Source: UBA9611 sp965237595 (GTDB lineage: Bacteria; Chloroflexota; Dehalococcoidia; Lucifugimonadales; UBA3495). Taken from it: a DNA stretch of 64,000 bases. The translations under genes were made by a program, and so were the position numbers. The notes beneath the pieces were generated by a model. It was given only the letters and a program-made list of their open reading frames with translations, did no database searches and was not told the origin of the DNA. The stretch lies in contig CBDEFY010000006.1 of NCBI GenBank assembly GCA_965237595.1, positions 62,001-126,000 of the forward strand, in the 5' to 3' direction. This document shows positions 8,332 through 17,733 of this stretch, piece after piece. The first letter of the stretch is position 1. Every line of letters begins with the position of its first letter.

Positions 8332-8404
8332 GATATTGCCAAATACAGATGTGTATTATAGCGGCGGGTCGCAATACGATGTCAGTTCAAAAAGGAGAAT
8401 GAAT

Positions 8405-8557
8405 ATGGCTAAGGTAGTAAATTGCCCATGCGGGGGAAAAATCACCGGAGAAACCGACGACGAACTGGTGAAGTTGGTCCAAGAACACGGGAAGGAAGTT
8501 CACCAGCAAGACGTTAGCCGGGACGACGCTTTGGCGATGGCCCAACCCGCCGAATAA
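8405..8557 (+). CDS. Small DUF1059 domain protein
   Basis: A 50-residue protein, MAKVVNCPCGGKITG..., matching the DUF1059 pattern of an N-terminal CPCG motif followed by ETDDELVKLVQEHGKEVH. The Cys pair and the later His residues suggest metal binding, but no role is established. ATG 8405 was chosen because AAAGGAG (8391-8397) lies at good spacing; a longer reading to 8336 has no ribosome binding site. It is transcribed away from the broken regulator. Confidence 0.8.
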   Translation: MAKVVNCPCGGKITGETDDELVKLVQEHGKEVHQQDVSRDDALAMAQPAE

Positions 8558-8671
8558 CCGGAAATCCTAACCGCGGCCCGGATTCCCGGATCATTCTAAG
8601 CGGGCCGCAACATTTTTACTCTGCGGTCTTTAGTTGAATGGGGGCCGCGGAATTCAAGGACAGGTTGAGAA

Positions 8672-9111
8672 ATGTTCAAGCTAAAGGCGCCATTGGCGCT
8701 CATAGGTATCCTACTGCCTGCGGTATTCCTCGCAGCATGCGGAGAATCGGCGTTGTCGAAAGCGGATTCCATCGCCACGGCGAACAAAGGGGTGGTGAGC
8801 AGGTTCATCGAGGAATTCAAGAATAAAGCGAACCATGGAATCGTGGATGAGTTGATGAGCCCGGATTTCGCTCACCATCTGACTGACCCCAGACTGCCCG
8901 AAGGCCGGGAAGGGATCAAATTATTGGGCCAGTCCATCGTGGCCGGTTTTCCCGATGTTCATGCATCGGTCTAGGAATTGCTGGCGGACGGCAGGTCGGC
9001 TGGACTGAGATCCACATCTACCGGTTGGAGAACGGCAAGATTGCCGAACAATGGACCGAGATTGACGGACTGGGTCTCCTGGTGCAACTGGGCGCCATAC
9101 CCGCACCCTAG
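8672..9111 (+). pseudogene. Broken SnoaL-like (ester cyclase) lipoprotein
   Basis: The N terminus is a lipoprotein signal, MFKLKAPLALIGILLPAVF with lipobox LAAC (Cys at about residue 23). It is followed by a SnoaL/ester-cyclase start (ANKGVVSRFIEEFKNK, DELMSPDFAHHLTDPRLPEGREGIK). A TAG stops this frame after FPDVHASV at 8974. The typical C-terminal end of the same family, TEIHIYRLENGKIAEQWTEID then LGLLVQLGAIPAP, is found in another frame up to 9111. Some 30 residues of the middle are missing, so a deletion plus frame change has destroyed the gene. It abuts the IS630 element. Confidence 0.75.
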
Positions 9112-9126
9112 AGGCTTATTCGAATG

Positions 9127-9152
9127 TGGTTCGACAGGCTCACCACGAACGG
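9127..9152. repeat. TTCGACAGGCTCACC repeat (copy 1)
   Basis: TGGTTCGACAGGCTCACCACGAACGG matches 13292-13320 directly and 27459-27490 and 28528-28557 in inverted orientation. The family is common at gene ends in many environmental genomes. Here it lies just after the broken SnoaL gene. Confidence 0.7.
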
Positions 9153-9213
9153 AAGTAGGCATCTTGACCGTTCGTCCTTGTATCTTAAACCAGGACGTGG
9201 CAGGCCGAATCGT

Positions 9214-10443
9214 CCTAGTACTCAGTCAACTTGGTTTTGAGATTTGTTTAAGAAAGGGGCCAATTGAGCTATCCTGCCTGGTGGGAAGTGTTGATGGCGG
9301 GGGTGGCAATGATGGTCAGGGACAAATACGCGGTGCGGCTGGCACAGGAACAACGGGAAGAGCTCCAGCGACTGATCCGGGTTGGCAAAAACTCAGCCCG
9401 AGTGACCGCTAGAGCGCGGATTCTCCTAAAGAGCGACGACGGTTGGGCGGCACCCCAAGTGGCCGAAGCTTTGGATGTGGCCCTGAGCACCGTATACCGG
9501 GTCAAGCAGCGCTTTGCCGAAGAAGGGTTGGAGAGGGTTTTGCAGGACCGTCCCCAGGCCAACCGGCCCCGGAAGTTGGACGACCGGGGCGAAGCCCACC
9601 TGATTGCTTTGGCCTGCAGCCCGCCGCCGGAAGGGCATGACCACTGGACCCTGCGTCTGCTGGCCGGGAAGGTGGTCGAGTTGGGGCTGACGCCCTCCAT
9701 GTCCCACGAGGGGGTGCGCCAGCGTCTCAAAAAAACGCCCTCAAGCCGTGGCAGAAGAAGGAGTGGTGCATTCCCAAGGTGAGCGCGGAATTTGTGGCTA
9801 ACATGGAGGATGTCCTGGATCTCTACGCCGAACCCTATGATCCCCAACGTCCGGTGGTTTGCTTTGACGAGACATCCACCCAGTTGTTGGCGGAGACCCA
9901 GCCCGCTCTGCCGCCCCGGCCGGGACTTCCGCTGCGGCAGGACTACGAATACCGGCGGGAGGGTACCCGCAACCTGTTCTTGGCCTGCGAGCCCTTGGCG
10001 GGTTGGCGAGGGGTGGCGGTCACGGAGCGGCGCACGATGCAAGACTTCGCCCGCCGGATGCGCTGGCTGGCGGATGAAGCCTACCCGGAAGCCGAGGTGG
10101 TAAGGGTTGTCTTGGACAATCTGAATACCCATCGCCGGGCATCGCTGTACGAGACTTTCCCGGCTGAGGAAGCCCGGAGGATTGCCAGGCGGCTGGAGTT
10201 TCATTACACGCCCAAGCACGGGAGTTGGTTGAACATGGCGGAGATCGAGTTCAGCGTCCTGTCCCGCTCCTGCCTGAAGCAGCGGCTCTCCGGCGAGGAG
10301 GCCCTCAGGAGGGAAGTCGATGCTCTGGTCAAGGAGCGCAACGCCGCCAGAGCCACCATCAACTGGCGGTTCAACACCCGGGACGCACGAACCAAACTTC
10401 ACCGCCTTTACCCTTCCGATTTTACGGTTGACTGAGTACTAGG
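9214..10443 (+). mobile_element. IS630-family insertion sequence
   Basis: Inverted ends CCTAGTACTCAGTCAAC (9214-9230) and GTTGACTGAGTACTAGG (10427-10443) are perfect over 17 bases. They contain TA dinucleotides that fit the TA target duplication of the IS630/Tc1 superfamily, in which case the element proper is about 9221-10438. One transposase gene in two overlapping frames lies inside and looks intact. Confidence 0.9.
9294..10435 (+). CDS. IS630 transposase, produced by -1 frameshift
   Basis: The upstream frame encodes the helix-turn-helix half (ARILLKSDDGWAAPQVAEALDVALSTVYRVKQRF). The downstream frame encodes the DDE catalytic half, with acidic residues in VVCFDETSTQ, VVLDNLNTH and WLNMAEIEF. 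The frames meet at seven A residues (9729-9735) in CTC AAA AAA ACG. Slipping back one base gives LKK-NALKPWQKKEWCIPKVSAEF and enters the catalytic frame. Programmed -1 frameshifting on an A run is established for this family. ATG 9294 is taken as start; an in-frame TTG at 9264 is the alternative. Expected product about 380 residues. Confidence 0.85.
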
Positions 10444-10613
10444 CTTTTTAGGCCGAGGCTCAGCGAGGCCGCCACGTCCTCCCCGCCCAGAGCCCGAACA
10501 GTTGACTGGGCGGCAGCCCGTATCAAGCAAGGCTGGGCCGGTGCCGGGGGACCAATGAGGGGAACCAGTGATGGGAGGTAGATGGATGGAAGATTCGCAG
10601 GTGTTCATAGGTA

Positions 10614-12293
10614 GAGCCTGTCCCAGAAGTGGAAATTGCGGATAGGGGGAGCAGATAGAGGTCAAAGGGTTCGCTGAAAGGCCCTGGCCTGAGCGGGTAG
10701 GACAGGCGACGGAGCGATGGGTCAGCTGCTGTCATCACTGCAGGTCAGGAGACGGGACAAGGCTCCGGGCCATTAAATAGACCGATGAAGGGGCTGAGCG
10801 CCACACCCGCCAGAGAGTGCGCAGGTTGAAGGCTGTGGCCAGCATTGTCCACTCGGCCGCCACGTTAACGAGGCCGCGCAGCAGGAATCTCCGTGCCCCC
10901 TGTTGTTCCTTGATGATTCCGAAGACAGGCTCGACCAGTTGCTTTCTCAGCTTGTACGCCTCTCTAGCTGCTGAGGTGGACATCCAGGCACGATGACGGC
11001 GCAGCACTGCGTCATGCGGACCTATCGCCAGGCTCCGCCCAATCTCTTTGGCCTTCGTGCAGACTCCGAAGGCTGGGCACACTTGGCAGACGACCCCGGA
11101 GGCCCGGTACAGACGCAACGGGACTCCATGCGTATGTTGGATACGAACGAACTTGAGCGTCTGTCCCTGCGGACACGTAAAGCTGTCGCTCTGCTCGTCG
11201 TAGGTGAATCGGTCCTTGTGATATGGGTCTTTGAGGAACCGTTGCCGCGACTCCGACACTACCACCTGCTGATCTCGACGGGCGCATTCTTCCAAGTGAC
11301 TCGCGGCGAAGTATCCGGCATCGGCCAACGTCATCTGCGACTTCGTCCCCATAGTCTCCTCGGCCTGCTCGACCATCGGCACCAGCAGGGCATTGTCATT
11401 GGCTGCATCCACCACGTCCACGGCGGTGACCAACATGCCGGTCGCTCCCCCATCCGTCTCTGTGGGTGAGACCATAGCCTGAGCGTTGTAGCCAGCCACG
11501 ATGCCTTGCCTACCCTTCATCAGCCTGGCGTCTGGGTCGGTCAGGTTGATGCGCTTGTGGCGCTTCTGACTCGTGAGATCGTCCATCGCCTGCCTCACCT
11601 GCTCTCTCAAGACCTCCTTGTCAGCCAACTCCTCAGGCAGATGGGCAACAGCAGTGTCTTCTCCCGCTTCGTTCTGAGCCTCAAGGTCGGCTATCGCACG
11701 CTCCAGCCGCTCCAACAGACCACGCAGTCCCTCGGCGTCGTAGCTCCTGTTCAGCGACGCGTTGGCGACCACCTTCGTACCATCCACCGCCTGAACCGCC
11801 AGGTCCACCAACTTCATCGTCACTGCCATACGCACCGTCCGCTCGAACAGCTTCCTCATGGCCTGCCGATGCCCTTTGTAGAACCTCCACAGGGTGTTGT
11901 GGTCAGGATGCTGCCACCCGGTCAGCCACAGGTATGGTATCTGGTCCCGGCAGGCCGCCTCCAGCTTCCGGCACGAGCGCACCCCGGTCATGAAGCCGTA
12001 CAGCCACACGCTCAACAGCGCACGTGGATGGTAGGCTGGCGCTCCCAGCACATCCCCGTCTATCTTTACCCCAAGCTCCGCCCAGTCCTCCCGGTCCAAA
12101 GCGTCAACGAACTCGGCCACGAATCGCGCTGGATGGTCCAACGGCAACAGTTCGTCAAGCGTCGGCGGCAACATCCATATCTGCTCTCGGCCCATCTCTC
12201 GAAACGGCATCTCAACATCTCCCCAATTTATGTCGCCTCGAAAATACACCCAACGACATACCCATGGCCAGTTCAGACTTCTGAGACAGGCTC
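10614..12293 (-). mobile_element. IS1182-family insertion sequence
   Basis: The ends GAGCCTGTCCCAGAAGT (10614-10630) and ACTTCTGAGACAGGCTC (12277-12293) are inverted repeats with one mismatch. The single transposase gene runs on the minus strand. The right end abuts a truncated IS110 gene, so this element inserted into an older one. Confidence 0.88.
10735..12210 (-). CDS. IS1182-family transposase
   Basis: A transposase of about 491 residues, intact, with the family N terminus (WMLPPTLDELLPLDHPARFVAEFVDALD), a middle AVDGTKVVANASLNRSYD segment, LTDPDARLMKGRQGIVAGYNAQ and a C-terminal cysteine-containing section (CQVCPAFGVCTKAKEIG) before LVEPVFGIIKEQQGARRFLLRGL. This is the standard IS1182/IS5-superfamily DDE architecture. 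ATG 12210 is preferred over an upstream in-frame GTG at 12249 because GGGGAG stands just before it. It is the only gene of the element. Confidence 0.9.
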   Translation of the reverse strand: MPFREMGREQIWMLPPTLDELLPLDHPARFVAEFVDALDREDWAELGVKIDGDVLGAPAYHPRALLSVWLYGFMTGVRSCRKLEAACRDQIPYLWLTGWQHPDHNTLWRFYKGHRQAMRKLFERTVRMAVTMKLVDLAVQAVDGTKVVANASLNRSYDAEGLRGLLERLERAIADLEAQNEAGEDTAVAHLPEELADKEVLREQVRQAMDDLTSQKRHKRINLTDPDARLMKGRQGIVAGYNAQAMVSPTETDGGATGMLVTAVDVVDAANDNALLVPMVEQAEETMGTKSQMTLADAGYFAASHLEECARRDQQVVVSESRQRFLKDPYHKDRFTYDEQSDSFTCPQGQTLKFVRIQHTHGVPLRLYRASGVVCQVCPAFGVCTKAKEIGRSLAIGPHDAVLRRHRAWMSTSAAREAYKLRKQLVEPVFGIIKEQQGARRFLLRGLVNVAAEWTMLATAFNLRTLWRVWRSAPSSVYLMARSLVPSPDLQ

Positions 12294-13209
12294 AGGTATC
12301 GATGTTTCCAAGAGCTGCTTGGATGTGGCTTCCAGGCCCACGGGTGAAGTGTGGCAGGTCACGAACGATGCGAACGGCATCGGTGCTCTGGCCCAGCGGC
12401 TGACGGGGATGAGCCCTTCCTTGGTTGTGCTCGAGGCCACGGGAGGTCGCTCACCGCTGAGCTGGCGGCGGTCGGTCTTCCAGTGGCGGTGGTCAACCCC
12501 AGACACGTAAGGGACTTCGCCCGGGCTGCTGGCGCCCTGGCTAAGACCGACGCCTTGGACGCCCAGGTGTTGGCCCACTTTGGGCAGGCGATGGAGGCCT
12601 AAGCCCAGGCTTCTTCCTGACCCAGACGCCCAAGACCTGCAGGCCATGGTTGGCCGCCGGCGGCAGTTGGTGGAGATGATTACCGCGGAGAAGAACCGCC
12701 GGAGGACCGTGATTGCTCGGATCCGTCCTCAGGTGGAAGAACATATCCGCTGGCTGGAAAAAAGCTTGGAGGACCTGGACCAAGACCTGGACAGCTTCAT
12801 CCGCTCCAGTCCCATGTGGCGGATCAAAGAAAGGGTCATAAGGAGCGCTCCTGGCGTTGGCCCGGTATTCACGGCAACCGTTTTGGCCAATCTGCCAGAA
12901 TTGGGCACGATGAACCGGGGTCAAGTCGCCGCGCTGGTGGGCGTAGCACCGTTCAATAGGGACAGTGGAACGCTCCGAGGCAAGCGCACTGTTTGGGGAG
13001 GACGCCGTCACGTGAGGGCGGCCCTTTACATGGCGGCCTTGGTGGCGACCCGGTACAATCCGGTGATCAAAGAGTTTTATCAACGGCTATGCTCCATGGG
13101 CAAACCCAAGAAAGTGGCCTTGACGGCCTGTATGCGCAAGCTCTTGGTCATTCTAAATTCCATGGTGAAACATGGCAGAGAGTGGCAGCCAAACCTTCAA
13201 ACGCCTTGA
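12294..13209 (+). pseudogene. IS110-family transposase remnant
   Basis: The reading begins inside the DEDD domain with GIDVSKSCLDVA, its first codons removed by the IS1182 insertion. It continues to VVLEATGG, then shifts frame near 12440 to give LTAELAAVGLPVAVVNPRHVRDFARAAGALAKTDALDAQVLAHFG. It shifts again near 12595 to RLLPDPDAQDLQAMVGRRRQLVEM and the C-terminal IS110 domain (APGVGPVFTATVLANLPELG, ALVGVAPFNRDSG). The four acidic residues of the family are recognisable, but the gene is truncated and carries two frameshifts, so it cannot be active. Confidence 0.88.
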
Positions 13210-13291
13210 CATCCAAGACAGTTGCTGAGCCCCGTCGAAGGGCGGGCATCAGCCAAGTCACCCGGAAGGCAACACCTTGTTCACCCGTGGC

Positions 13292-13320
13292 GGTGGTTCG
13301 ACTAGCTCACCACGAACGGT
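13292..13320. repeat. TTCGACTAGCTCACC repeat (copy 2)
   Basis: GGTGGTTCGACTAGCTCACCACGAACGGT, same orientation as the copy at 9127 and inverted relative to those at 27459 and 28528. It lies between the IS110 remnant and the acyl-CoA dehydrogenase gene; the region 13210-13362 holds nothing else recognisable. Confidence 0.7.
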
Positions 13321-13362
13321 TGGGGAATCGGTAGGAGAGAAAAGATAAGCCAATCCCCAGGC

Positions 13363-14484
13363 CTAAAGCCCCAGGGCATCCGCCAGACGGCGGCGGTGGA
13401 ACTTGGGGTCGCCGAGGTAGTGGTAGAGGGTGCGGGACGCGGTGGTGTGCAGGGTCAGTCCGTACTCGGTCATGCTGCCGACGCCGGCATGGACCTCGTG
13501 GGCGTAGTTGCAGGCCTCGTAATAGCCCTCGCTGCCCACCGCCTTGGCCAGGTGGACGCTATCGGCCGCCTCCCGGCCAATGTCCAACTTCCAAAGCGCT
13601 TCGTAAGCCGTCCACCGTGCCGCGTCCAGGGCGTTCAACAGGTTGATGACTTGGTCCTGCACCCGTTGGAACCGGCCGATGGGCGTGCCGAACTGGATGC
13701 GGGTCCGGCTGTATTCCACCGACAGTTCGTAGATCGCCTGGCTGCCGCCGACCTGGTAGGCGCACAGTACCGGAATGGTCTTTTCTTCCGCCCTCTCCAG
13801 GGCTGCCCAGCCTCCGGCGAAGGCCCCGCCCAAGACCTGTAGCGGGTCGGCTGAGACATCCTTGATTGTGATCTCCGACAGGTTCCAGGCGAAGCCCGGA
13901 AGGTCCCGAGTGCTGATTCCGGGGGCGTTGGCGGGGACGATAACCAGGCCAACGTCGTTGCTCTCTTCGGACCGGGCGGCGCAGAGCAGATGGGTGGCCG
14001 ACTCGCCGTCGTACACGTAGGCTTTCGTGCCGTTGAGACTGTACCCGTCGCCGTTCCGCTTGGCGGTGAGACGGACGTCGCCTTCCAGCCAGCCGTAGTC
14101 GGCTTCGGTGACGGCGGCTACCATGCGCACTTCGCCGGTGACCATGCGCGGCAGCCAGTCCCGCTTCTGTTCCTCGGTGCCGCCCTCCAACAACGTCAAC
14201 GCCGCCAAGACCGCCGAGCTGATGTGGGGACCCGGCACCGGGCCGCGGCCCAACTCCTCGAAGAGCACTCCCGCGTCGGTGAAAGACCCGCCCTCGCCGC
14301 CGTATTCGGTGGGTATCAAGATGCCCAGCCAGCCGGTTTGGGTAAGCCGCTCCCAGGGTTCACCGGGGGTGGGCTCGGTGGGCGATGCAATCTGCAGCAG
14401 GGTCTCTTTGGGGTACTCCTGCTGGACAAAGCGGCGCACAGCGGTTTTGAGCATCTCTTGTTCCGGGGTTAGGGACAGGTCCAT
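13363..14484 (-). CDS. Acyl-CoA dehydrogenase family protein (smaller partner)
   Basis: A 373-residue FAD-dependent acyl-CoA dehydrogenase-fold protein. It begins MDLSLTPEQEMLKTAVRRFVQQEYPKE and carries the N-terminal domain signature GWLGILIPTEYGGEGGSFTDAGVLFEELGRG, a beta-domain VAAVTEADYGWLEGDVRLTAKRNGDGYSLNGTKAYV, and C-terminal helices with YSRTRIQFGTPIGRFQRVQDQ. It is the downstream partner of a second acyl-CoA dehydrogenase on the same strand (73-bp gap). Such pairs often form heteromeric enzymes for steroid-like or branched acyl-CoA substrates, which is inference here. The beta-domain is divergent, so it may be the less catalytic subunit. Confidence 0.9.
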   Translation of the reverse strand: MDLSLTPEQEMLKTAVRRFVQQEYPKETLLQIASPTEPTPGEPWERLTQTGWLGILIPTEYGGEGGSFTDAGVLFEELGRGPVPGPHISSAVLAALTLLEGGTEEQKRDWLPRMVTGEVRMVAAVTEADYGWLEGDVRLTAKRNGDGYSLNGTKAYVYDGESATHLLCAARSEESNDVGLVIVPANAPGISTRDLPGFAWNLSEITIKDVSADPLQVLGGAFAGGWAALERAEEKTIPVLCAYQVGGSQAIYELSVEYSRTRIQFGTPIGRFQRVQDQVINLLNALDAARWTAYEALWKLDIGREAADSVHLAKAVGSEGYYEACNYAHEVHAGVGSMTEYGLTLHTTASRTLYHYLGDPKFHRRRLADALGL

Positions 14485-14557
14485 AGTTTCTCCCTTCGGT
14501 CGAGCAATCAGCAGTCAGCTATCAGCTATAGGGCTGACAGCTGAACGCTGACGGCTC

Positions 14558-15790
14558 TTACGACAGTGCGCCGGCCTTTTCTCTTACCTCGCGGCCGATG
14601 CCGATGCGGCGGGCCATGATTACCTTTTGAATGTCGGTGGTGCCGCCCGGGTGAATGGCGATGATGCCGGCCCGGGCGTGGGCCTCCATATGGCCGTCGG
14701 CGGCACCCAGTTCAGGGTCGTAGGTCAGACCGGCGGGTCCCAGGATGTCGAGCATCGCACCCGACATGCGCAGTCCGTAAGTCTTCCGCACGTAGGACGC
14801 CTGGGGGCCTTCGTAGGTGGTGGTTACACCGCTGTGGCGCATCCAATAGTTGCGGAGTTGCAGCAGGCGGACCACCTCCTGCTCGATGTAGACGTCGATG
14901 AGCCGCTCCCGAGCGTCGGGGTCCTTGGTGATGGGCTGGCCCCGGCGCATGGTGGTCTTGCAATGCTCGAAGAGCCGGTCAACCAGCCAATTGCGGCCGA
15001 TGCGGCCGCCGGTTCCGTGCTCCAGTTCCAAGTGGGTGGTGGCAACCTTCCAACCCTGGTTCTCACCGCCGATTAGGTTGAAGGCGGGGACGCGCACGTT
15101 GTCGAAGAACACCGTGTTCTTGACTCCGGAACCCGCGCCCGACTCGCCACCGGAAATCAATAAGTCCATGGGTTGCACGGTGATCCCTGACAGGTCCGAG
15201 GGAATCATGAACCAGCCCAGGTTCTCGTGGCGTTTGGCCTCGGGATCGGTCACGGTGATGGTCCACATGTAGTCGCAACCCAGGGAACTGCCCACGAATA
15301 TCTTCTGGCCGTTGATCACGTACTCGTCACCTTCCCTGATAGCTGTGGTCTGGACGTTGGCCAGATCGGAGCCAGCTTCGGGCTCGGAGAGTAGCTGCCA
15401 GGTGCGGACCTCGCCGGTGAAGATTGGAGGCAAGAAGAACTGTTTCTGCTCGTCGGAACCCCAGACTATGACCGACGCGCCCCCCAGTCTTCCGCCGGAG
15501 TCATAGTAAGGAGGAAGGGTTAGGCCGAATACGTCTATCTCTTCTTCAAGGACCACCGCATGGTCCACGTCCAAGCCGCCACCGCCGTACTCCGTCGAAG
15601 CGGTAGGCCATAGCCAGCCCTTGGCGCCCAGCTTGCGGCCCAAGTCCCGCCGCAACTGGTACTGCTCCTCGGTCAGATCGATGGGGTCGGCCGGGTGCGT
15701 GATGCCCGTGGGCACATTTTCCTTCAGCCAGGCCTTGACCTCCTGGCGGAACTCCTCTTGCTCCTGGGTATAGGTGGGTTCGAAGTCCAT
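14558..15790 (-). CDS. Acyl-CoA dehydrogenase family protein (larger partner)
   Basis: A 410-residue acyl-CoA dehydrogenase. The N terminus, MDFEPTYTQEQEEFRQEVKAWLKENVP, leads into LGAKGWLWPTASTEYGGGGLDVDHAVVLEEEIDVFG. LLSEPEAGSDLANVQTTAIREG is the FAD/substrate-binding motif, and the C terminus has ARAGIIAIHPGGTTDIQKVIMARRIGIG, typical of the FAD-contacting end. Length is standard. It lies upstream of the smaller partner and downstream of an amidohydrolase on the same strand. It should introduce a C-C double bond into an unknown acyl-CoA. Confidence 0.92.
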   Translation of the reverse strand: MDFEPTYTQEQEEFRQEVKAWLKENVPTGITHPADPIDLTEEQYQLRRDLGRKLGAKGWLWPTASTEYGGGGLDVDHAVVLEEEIDVFGLTLPPYYDSGGRLGGASVIVWGSDEQKQFFLPPIFTGEVRTWQLLSEPEAGSDLANVQTTAIREGDEYVINGQKIFVGSSLGCDYMWTITVTDPEAKRHENLGWFMIPSDLSGITVQPMDLLISGGESGAGSGVKNTVFFDNVRVPAFNLIGGENQGWKVATTHLELEHGTGGRIGRNWLVDRLFEHCKTTMRRGQPITKDPDARERLIDVYIEQEVVRLLQLRNYWMRHSGVTTTYEGPQASYVRKTYGLRMSGAMLDILGPAGLTYDPELGAADGHMEAHARAGIIAIHPGGTTDIQKVIMARRIGIGREVREKAGALS

Positions 15791-15952
15791 GGGTGTCCTC
15801 CGGGGGATTTAGCTTTCAGCCATCAGCCCTCATGGAATCGGGGCAATCAGGACTATTAGGGAATGATTGAATCGATTATGGATTATGCCTTATGGGGTAA
15901 TTGCACAACAAGTCTGGCCATTTAAAACGCTGACCGCTGAAGGCTTTTAGCT

Positions 15953-17512
15953 TTACTGTGATTTGAGCGCCCGGCCGGGCAGCGCCCCAGTATGGTTTCC
16001 ATTATCGATGACCAGCTTGCCATTAACAATGACGTAGTCGATGCCCACCGGGTATTGCTTGGGGTTGTCGAAGGTGGATTTGGCCTCCACCGTGTCCGGG
16101 TTGAAGACCACCACGTCGGCCTTCATGCCGTCCCGCAGGATGCCCCGGTCTTGGAGCCCCAACCGCTGGGCGGGAAGTGCAGTCATCTTGCGGATAGCTT
16201 CTTCCATACGGAATAGGCCCTCCTCCCGGGCGAACTGGCCCAATACATAGGGAAATGTGCCGTAGGTCCGGGGGTTGGGCATCTCGCCGGTCAAAACCCC
16301 ATCGGACCCGACCATGTGGGCGGGGTGGCGGACAATCGTCCGTATGTTCTCAGGGTTTCCGGTCCGTGCCACAAAGGCCACTTCCAAGTTCTCCTCAATC
16401 AGCAGGTCGCAGATGGAATCCACGATCTTCTTGCCCTGGAAGCCGGCCAGGTCGGTAAGAGACCGGCCCTCCCATTCTTTGTTCTGGTCCGAACCGATGT
16501 GGCTGAAGATGTAGTCGTCCAGAGTCCGGCCCCACATGGGGTTCACCGAGTCACCGATCCGCTCGCGGACGTCCTGGTCCTTGATTCGTTCCAGCAATGC
16601 CGCCGGTCCCCCCGCGTGGACCCAGTAGGGCAGCAGGGAATGCAAGATGGTGCTGGCTGCTGCGTAAGGATATTGGTCGAAGGTCACGTCGACCCCGGCA
16701 TTCCGTCCCTCGTCCACCAAACCGACCATTCGCTCACCCATGCCATCGACGGGGCTGTGAAAGTGGGAAATGTGTACCGGTACGCCGCTGCGTTGGCCAA
16801 TCTCCACGGCCTCGCGGAAGGGGTCCAACAACTGGTCTCCTTTGGTGTAGCGGGCGTGGGTCATGTAGAACCCGCCCAGGTCCGAGATGGCCTCGCAAAC
16901 CGCCACCAATTCGCCGGTGTCGCTGTAAGCGCCGGGAGGGTAGGTCAGGCCGGTGGCGAAACCGAAGGCCCCGTCCAGCATGCCCTGACGGGCCCATTCC
17001 TGCATCCGGGCCAGTTCTGCCGGTGTGGGCGCCCGGTCCTCCCAGCCCATGGCCTCGATGCGGACGGCGGCGTGGGGCACCATGAAAGCCACGTTGCAAG
17101 CGGCGCGGCCGTCCAGAAGGTCAAGGAACTCTTTCACCGAGTTCCAGCGCGCGTCCGGCGGCGGCGTCCCGTTTATGGCAGCCAGAAATGTGAGCAGCGG
17201 TTCCAATTTCGGGGGGGATATGGGGGCGTAGGACAGCCCGTCCATGCCGATGGCCTCGGTGGTCACGCCCTGCCTGATCTTGGCCTGGTGCTCCGGCTCG
17301 GTCATCAGCTTGAGTTCGGAGTGGGAGTGCATGTCGATGAACCCGGGACAGACCACCGAGTCTGCAACGTCGATTACCCGCCCTGCTTGGACCTGAGAAG
17401 TGTCTCCCCTGACCACGGTAATGGCGTCCCCGGCGATCCCCAGACTGGCCCGGAACCAGGTCTGGCCGGTGCCGTCTACGAGCCGGCCGTTTCTAAGGAG
17501 CAGGTCGAACAT
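15953..17512 (-). CDS. Amidohydrolase, N-acyl-D-amino-acid deacylase type
   Basis: A 519-residue TIM-barrel metal-dependent amidohydrolase of the D-aminoacylase branch. Metal ligands are in DMHSHSELKLM near residue 61. THARYTKGDQLLDPF and VPVHISHFHSPVDGMG supply further His residues. GSDGVLTGEMPNPRTYGTFPYVLGQF carries the catalytic Asp region, and LPAQRLGLQDRGILRDGMKADVVVFNPDTV is the characteristic C-terminal end. No signal peptide is visible. It hydrolyses an amide such as an N-acyl-D-amino acid; the exact substrate is unknown. It is transcribed towards the acyl-CoA dehydrogenase pair, with 162 bases between, which contain TCAGC-type repeats. Confidence 0.93.
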   Translation of the reverse strand: MFDLLLRNGRLVDGTGQTWFRASLGIAGDAITVVRGDTSQVQAGRVIDVADSVVCPGFIDMHSHSELKLMTEPEHQAKIRQGVTTEAIGMDGLSYAPISPPKLEPLLTFLAAINGTPPPDARWNSVKEFLDLLDGRAACNVAFMVPHAAVRIEAMGWEDRAPTPAELARMQEWARQGMLDGAFGFATGLTYPPGAYSDTGELVAVCEAISDLGGFYMTHARYTKGDQLLDPFREAVEIGQRSGVPVHISHFHSPVDGMGERMVGLVDEGRNAGVDVTFDQYPYAAASTILHSLLPYWVHAGGPAALLERIKDQDVRERIGDSVNPMWGRTLDDYIFSHIGSDQNKEWEGRSLTDLAGFQGKKIVDSICDLLIEENLEVAFVARTGNPENIRTIVRHPAHMVGSDGVLTGEMPNPRTYGTFPYVLGQFAREEGLFRMEEAIRKMTALPAQRLGLQDRGILRDGMKADVVVFNPDTVEAKSTFDNPKQYPVGIDYVIVNGKLVIDNGNHTGALPGRALKSQ

Positions 17513-17733
17513 GGTCTCTCCCCGGTACTAATTCAATGCGAATCATCCGATGCAGCGGACCCGTGACTTTTCATCAAGCGACCATAAAGCAGGCGACCAT
17601 AAAGTACCACATCCGCAGTGCACCGGCATGGGGGCAACCCCTTGCCAGTGGTCGACGTTGCGGATAACATTGGGAAAATCTGGATTAAGACCAGCCGACT
17701 CTCTAACCGATTTTTCATACGGGGAGGCTCAAC

